Origin: CAYLZN01 sp964387935
GTDB taxonomy: Bacteria; Acidobacteriota; Vicinamibacteria; Vicinamibacterales; JAFNAJ01
Length of the DNA: 9,257 bases
NCBI GenBank assembly: GCA_964387935.1
Contig: CAYLZN010000234.1
Coordinates: forward strand, 1 to 9,257
Direction of reading: 5' to 3'
Shown here: positions 6,901 to 9,257 of the stretch, piece by piece
How the letters are laid out: each line of letters opens with the position of its first letter
Position numbering within the stretch: the first letter of the stretch is position 1
Position numbers and translations under genes: made by a program
The notes under the pieces: generated by a model
Databases searched by the model: none
What the model was told of the DNA's origin: nothing
Seen by the model: only the letters and a program-made list of their open reading frames with translations

Positions 6901-7148
6901 GGCAGCATGGACTCAACACCGGCACCAGCGAGTGCACCCCTGTCGTGCCGGTGATCCTGGGCAATTCGTTCCATTGCCTGAAGCTGTCGAAGGCGATGCT
7001 CGACCGGGGCGTGAACGTGCGGCCGATCCTCCATCCGGCTGTGGCAGAGAGCGCATCGCGGCTGCGATATTTCGTCAGCGCCAAGCACAGCGAGGAGCAA
7101 ATCCGCTATGCCGTCGAGGCGATGGTGGAAGAGTTGGCCCTGATGTGA
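3906..7148 (+). CDS. Fatty acyl-AMP ligase - acyl carrier protein - alpha-oxoamine synthase fusion
   Basis: 1080 residues from the GTG at 3906 (1083 from the ATG at 3897); numbering from the GTG. Residues ~1-575 are a fatty acyl-AMP ligase: YTSGSTGTPKG (177-187), the FAAL-type LPSYHDMGLIGG (218-229), FNGAEPV, FGLAEATL, RTGDLGF and the C-terminal lysine K557 in PKTSSGKIQR. Residues ~588-664 are an acyl carrier domain with GMDSLERM, phosphopantetheine Ser S623. Residues ~685-1080 are a fold-type-I PLP alpha-oxoamine synthase (BioF/KBL/serine palmitoyltransferase group): GTSASASRLVSG, stacking H822 in ALAHSSI, FAHND, D895 and H898 in VDEAHSLGVLG, and PLP lysine K930 in TLSKALGAMGG. All active-site residues are present. 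Predicted reaction: ATP-dependent activation of a free fatty acid, transfer to the internal carrier, decarboxylative condensation with an amino acid to a 3-keto amine. Serine, glycine and alanine cannot be told apart by eye. No membrane segment is evident, so it is probably cytosolic. Confidence 0.92.
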   Translation: MHLEPLPGTFVGLSNLVELLLHRARCQPEDTAFTYLVDGENEQVHLTYRQLDARARAIGAWLESRDLVGERALLLYPAGLEFVAALFGCLYAGVVAVPVYPPRPNRSLHRIQAIVDDAEAKVALTTELVRNRVLPWIDDTPHLQQLTWLPTCQVPPDMERDWSMPDVHGDTLAFLQYTSGSTGTPKGVALTHANLMHNSALISHSFEHRRSDTGVFWLPSYHDMGLIGGILQPLYVGRPNILLSPMSFLQKPYRWLSAISRFGGTTSGGPNFAYDLCVRKITPEQRKTLDLSTWRVAFNGAEPVRPDTLDAFVETFAPCGFRREAFFPCFGLAEATLIVSGGSVGDPPVVRTFDAAGLARGEVIDADPDAEGVRPLVGCGRNLPDQKIVIADPESRLPCPSGRTGEIWVRGPSVAQGYWQQPEATEGTFNARLKDTNEGPFLRTGDLGFLQDGELFVTSRLKDLIIVHGMNYYPQDIERTVQGSHSRLRSDCGAAFTVETQGCERLVIVQEVERHKRSDLGGLFDAIRRAVAGEHQLVPDAIVLIRTGSVPKTSSGKIQRHACRAGYLAGTLDVVGQWRAAEAPAPINERLTQLVVEEIRRVAKERADGLTLDSPIVETGMDSLERMEILASLEEKFGGRFREEILPDLETPRHVVAAVEKYLGTGPRPGRARPDDGEIPPAHYRFDLFPEYLRLRTSLDAAAASGVENPFFATHEGTTTDRTTIAGREFINFSSGNYLGMSGDPMVDAAAKAAIDRYGTSASASRLVSGQKVIHVELERALTRFLGTEDTIVLGAGHATNETVIGHLLGSGDLILHDALAHSSIVQGAILSGARRRPFAHNDWQAVDRLLAQSRHEYRRVLVAVDGVYSMDGDIAPLPQLIEVKQRHKALLLVDEAHSLGVLGATGRGLAEHFNVDWREVDIWMGTLSKALGAMGGYISGGRELVEYLRYTVPGFVFATAVPPAMAAAALAALTLIDAEPERVVRLRDNARLFLDLARQHGLNTGTSECTPVVPVILGNSFHCLKLSKAMLDRGVNVRPILHPAVAESASRLRYFVSAKHSEEQIRYAVEAMVEELALM

Positions 7149-7306
7149 CAGGAACTCGGGTGCGCGCGAGTCACGGGGATCGGCCCCTGGAGTTCGATGA
7201 CGTCGCGTTGACCTCGCATGTCGGGTTGGCGCTGTTCGAGCGGTATGTCCGGGCTACCGGGTTCAATCAGGTGGTGCGGGACGCCTGTGCCACGGCCTCG
7301 CGGTCG
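7145..7306 (+). pseudogene. Remnant of a transposase N-terminus
   Basis: A frame beginning with the GTG at 7145, which overlaps the TGA stop of the fusion gene, reads …RPLEFDDVALTSHVGLALF… and then a FERYVRATGFNQVVRDA segment. This pattern, a short FDD-containing leader followed by LTSHxGLxLF and an amphipathic helix, resembles the start of DDE group-1 / IS1380-like transposases (family remembered, not searched). After about residue 49 the sequence turns into Ser/Arg-rich translation with no resemblance, and the frame ends at 7414, so the DDE catalytic part is missing. The C-terminus of the upstream fusion protein looks natural and complete, so the element decayed or was truncated next to it rather than inside it. 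No terminal inverted repeats or target duplications could be defined. Confidence 0.45.
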
Positions 7307-7368
7307 CCGCGATCGACCCAGACGAGAGAGCGGCGCGGATGGCTCGGAAGCACTGCGAGCGTGTCCGA
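7279..7368 (-). pseudogene. Possible fragment of a TolB-like beta-propeller protein
   Basis: Within an open minus-strand frame (7267-7494) the peptide SDTLAVLPSHPRRSLVWVDR, followed by GDREAVA, resembles the GTLxYVPG…RRLVWVDRxGREEP repeat seen in Ser/Thr kinase or TolB-type beta-propeller proteins of Acidobacteriota. Only about 30 residues look like that family; the rest of the frame does not, and it overlaps the plus-strand transposase remnant. It could be a chance translation. If real, it is debris left between the operon and the cupin gene. Confidence 0.2.
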
Positions 7369-7511
7369 GCGCGCCAGCGCAGGATGGCGGTCTCCCGCCG
7401 GACCGATATACTGATCGAAGGTCATGCCGACCTTCGCCTCGCGGGCGCGCCTGGAACCGTTTCCGTCAGCGCTCTCGGCGCGATGAGCGCACACGTGCGC
7501 GAGGAGACGCC

Positions 7512-8231
7512 ATGCGAAGCGTAGTGGTCATCGTAGCCGGGGCCTTGCTGGCAGGCACCGTCCTTCAGGCTCAGCAGAGCGCGCCTCAACCGGTTCCGGG
7601 CAACACCATCGAGCTGCCCCATGCGTGGCCGGGGAGACGAGGCGCAGCGCTGGTATTCGAGAACGAACGCGGGGCCATGTGGAACGTCACGTTCGTGCAG
7701 GACGTCGGCTCCCACTGGCACAAGCATCTCTACGAGTTCGCGGGTGTCGAGCTCACGACGGCCTCGTTCAGCGTGACCAATCCCGACGGCGTCACGCGTG
7801 TGGCGGTGAGCGAGCGGGGCCGCATGTGGATCCTCCCCAAGGGCCTCACGCACATGGAACGCGGCCTGTCGCCGGTCGGCCGCAACATCCTCATCGTCGA
7901 CGTGAAGGACTCACCGTCGCCCACCTACCAGAACACGACGGGGCTCGCCGAGGGGTTCGCGAGTGCCCACGCCACGCCGGCCAACGAGAATCCGCGCATC
8001 AAGCAGTGGGACGTCACGTTGTCGTCGGACGTGCAGGAGACGAGCACGTTCTACGCCCGCGATTGCTTCGTCGGCGTCGTCGACGGCGGCACGCTCCGCA
8101 TCGTGGAAGGGACGGAGGCGCGCACGGTGTCGGTGAAGAGCGGCGAAGGCCTGTTCCTGCGCGGGGGCGTGGCCCGCCGGCTCGAGGCCGTCGCCGAGCC
8201 CCTGCGGTTGATGGTCGTCGAGCTGAAGTAG
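7512..8231 (+). CDS. Secreted cupin-domain protein
   Basis: 239 residues. GAGGAG at 7501-7506 stands 5 nt before the ATG at 7512. Residues 1-20 are a signal peptide (MRSVVV, then a hydrophobic core, cleavage probably after LQA before QQS), so the protein is exported. The first cupin barrel has motif 1 as HWHKHLYEFAG with H68, H70 and E75, and motif 2 as LPKGLTHMERG with H114, giving a plausible mononuclear metal site. The second half (about residues 165-239) repeats the barrel pattern (GGTLRIVEG, SGEGLFLRGG) but has no His/Glu metal set, so it is a bicupin with a degenerate second domain. The substrate is unknown. It is separated from the lipid operon by transposase debris and has its own ribosome binding site, so it is probably an independent gene rather than part of the pathway. 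Confidence 0.8.
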   Translation: MRSVVVIVAGALLAGTVLQAQQSAPQPVPGNTIELPHAWPGRRGAALVFENERGAMWNVTFVQDVGSHWHKHLYEFAGVELTTASFSVTNPDGVTRVAVSERGRMWILPKGLTHMERGLSPVGRNILIVDVKDSPSPTYQNTTGLAEGFASAHATPANENPRIKQWDVTLSSDVQETSTFYARDCFVGVVDGGTLRIVEGTEARTVSVKSGEGLFLRGGVARRLEAVAEPLRLMVVELK

Positions 8232-8275
8232 TCGGTTCGGGACACGCGCGCGATCACTCTCGCAGAGGCTGCCCC

Positions 8276-8699
8276 ATGAGACCGATGAATCGCCTGCTCG
8301 TCACCGCCGCCCTCGTGCTCGGAGCGGCCGTCGTCCACACCCGCAGCGAGGCGGGAGCGGCGGACCCGGGCTGGGACGTGAAGGGCGCGGCTGCGTATCC
8401 CGACGCCCGGGCGGAGTGATGGACGACGTGGCCGAGTGCGGCGCGCGACAAGGGCACCTTCTGCATGTCGTGCGACACCACGCTCCCGTACGCCCTCGCG
8501 CGCCCGGAGTTGCGTCAGCGGATCGGCGAACGCGGGGTGCCCCGATCAGACACTGCGCCGCAACCAGGACCGGACGACTGGCCGCTGGATCGCGGTGTCG
8601 CCCCACAGGCAGCGCGACCCCGGCTCGGATCCCGGCACGTTCATGAGCGACGCCGCGACCGCGTATGCCGTGCTGTCGCTGACCGATCACCGCCGATGA
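8276..8699 (+). pseudogene. Decayed secreted squalene-cyclase-like / c-type cytochrome-like protein
   Basis: An ATG at 8276 with AGAGG (8264-8268) before it opens a frame with a signal-peptide-like MNRLLVTAALVLGAAVV start, then WDVKGAAAYPDARAE, followed by a TGA at 8417-8419 and, in the same frame, WTTWPSAARDKGTFCMSCDT and TLPYALARPEL. In the family I recall (secreted proteins with one CxxCHT motif and a cyclase-like helical domain) the stop position is Trp, so TGG to TGA is likely, and CMSCD replaces CxxCH, destroying the haem ligand. Near 8545 the recognisable reading moves to another frame (LRRNQDRTTGRWIAVS, QRDPGSDPGTFMSDAATAYA), which resembles the C-terminal end of the same family and stops at 8697-8699. 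The domain between, probably a few hundred residues, is missing. Stop, motif loss, frameshift and deletion together make it clearly non-functional. Confidence 0.62.
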
Positions 8700-8744
8700 T
8701 CGGCCATCCGGCCTTCACGGTCGACTCCGACATCCGCGTGTCCT

Positions 8745-9257
8745 TCACGCACGAGGACCGGCAGGTGCGCCCGCGTCCGGGCCGATGGCGAGGACGACGG
8801 CCCCTCGACGCGCCTCGGACTCGACGACCCGATGGGCCTCGGGCGCCTCGGCCATTGGCAGCACCCGATCGACGATCGACGTGAGGGCGCCCTCTTCGAT
8901 CATCGCCTTCAACGCCAGCAGCTCGTCCCTTGACTCACGCGCAAACGCGCACGTCGCCGTCTTGCTGGTGAACCAGCGGACGAACGGCGCGCGGATCAGG
9001 ATCGACAGGCGCGGATTGCCATGCAGGTAGCGCCCTCCGGGCCGGAGCGCGCGGATGGCGGCGGCGAGCGAGCGGCTCGGGACCATGTCGAACACCACAT
9101 CGTAGCGCCCGGCCGTGGCCAGCGCGTTTTCCCTCGTGTAGTCCACGACGTGATCGGCGCCCAGGCGACGGAGGAACGCCGCCTTGGCGCCGATGTCGAC
9201 CGCGGTGACCTCGGCGCCCATCGCCTTGGCGATCTGCACGGCGTGTGCGCCGATGCT
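8745..9257 (-). CDS. Medium-chain dehydrogenase / quinone oxidoreductase-like, C-terminal part
   Basis: 170 residues are visible and the 5' part lies beyond the right edge. The chain starts within the nucleotide-binding fold: SIGAHAVQIAKAMGAEVTAV, then LRRLGADHVVDYTRE, YDVVFDMV, LRPGGRYLHGNP, and ends with APEAHRVVESEARRGAVVLAI. This order is typical of the zinc-independent quinone oxidoreductase or NAD(P)-dependent alcohol dehydrogenase branch of the MDR superfamily. The GTG at 9239 is an internal codon, since the family motif continues upstream of it. The gene converges on the decayed cyclase-like pseudogene with a 45-nt gap that shows no clear terminator. Substrate not deducible; no link to the lipid operon is evident. 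Confidence 0.85.
   Translation of the reverse strand, partial: SIGAHAVQIAKAMGAEVTAVDIGAKAAFLRRLGADHVVDYTRENALATAGRYDVVFDMVPSRSLAAAIRALRPGGRYLHGNPRLSILIRAPFVRWFTSKTATCAFARESRDELLALKAMIEEGALTSIVDRVLPMAEAPEAHRVVESEARRGAVVLAIGPDAGAPAGPRA

Noticed and set aside
4095..7100. Two long minus-strand open frames (472 and 511 codons) opposite the fusion gene.
   Set aside because: Both are mirror frames of the FAAL-ACP-AONS coding sequence, which carries complete catalytic motifs in sense; neither has a recognisable domain or convincing start.
7154..7171. Stem ACTCG/CGAGT with an 8-nt loop just after the fusion-gene stop, considered as a terminator.
   Set aside because: Only 5 bp, no following T-run, and it lies inside the transposase-like frame; not enough to call.
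8702..8713. GGCC-ATCC-GGCC mini palindrome in the convergent gap, considered as a bidirectional terminator.
   Set aside because: A 4-bp stem without T-tracts on either side is expected by chance in GC-rich DNA.
1..9257. Search for tRNA, rRNA, CRISPR-type repeats, riboswitch-like leaders and an attachment site.
   Set aside because: No cloverleaf, regularly spaced repeats or recognisable conserved RNA segment was seen on either strand by reading; short or diverged RNAs could be missed by eye.

Overview
The window is GC-rich, densely packed bacterial DNA. The secreted cupin protein, the decayed cyclase-like/c-type cytochrome-like gene, the PadR-type fragment and a possible TolB-like fragment are the sort of genes common in Acidobacteriota (Vicinamibacteria-like). 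That placement is a judgement from recalled protein style, not a search; Planctomycetes or other GC-rich phyla with similar lipid genes are not excluded.

Layout. Positions 1-140 (minus) hold the C-terminal part of a PadR-type regulator that runs off the left edge and lacks its N-terminal half. Positions 202-1602 (minus) encode a class-B-like radical SAM protein with a cobalamin-binding-type N-terminal domain. A ~225-nt divergent intergenic region follows, carrying a short direct repeat, a weak promoter candidate and a perfect 7-bp inverted repeat. Rightward from it runs a tight three- or four-gene unit (1829-7148): an extended SDR / NAD-dependent epimerase-family reductase with a TTG start, a possible 64-codon coupled small ORF, a protein with the fold of the 2-oxoacid dehydrogenase E2 / chloramphenicol acetyltransferase family, and a ~1080-residue fusion of fatty acyl-AMP ligase, acyl carrier protein and alpha-oxoamine synthase (PLP enzyme).

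How the genes may work together. The fusion protein has everything needed to adenylate a free fatty acid, load it on its own carrier domain and condense it with an amino acid to a long-chain 3-keto amine. The reductase could reduce that ketone and the E2/CAT-like protein could be the acyltransferase. This parallels the separate Spt, AcpR, AasR and CerR functions of Caulobacter ceramide synthesis, with three of them joined in one chain and an acyltransferase-fold protein of another type in the neighbourhood. The likely output is a sphingoid-base-like or ceramide-like lipid, or another acyl-amino-ketone. The divergent radical SAM protein may modify the same lipid; that is inference.

The right part (7145-9257) looks like decaying accessory DNA: a transposase N-terminal remnant whose reading frame overlaps the stop of the fusion gene, a possible minus-strand beta-propeller fragment, an intact secreted cupin protein, a pseudogene of a secreted squalene-cyclase-like protein with an in-frame TGA, a damaged CxxCH motif and a large internal loss, and finally the C-terminal part of a medium-chain (quinone-oxidoreductase-like) dehydrogenase on the minus strand that runs off the right edge.
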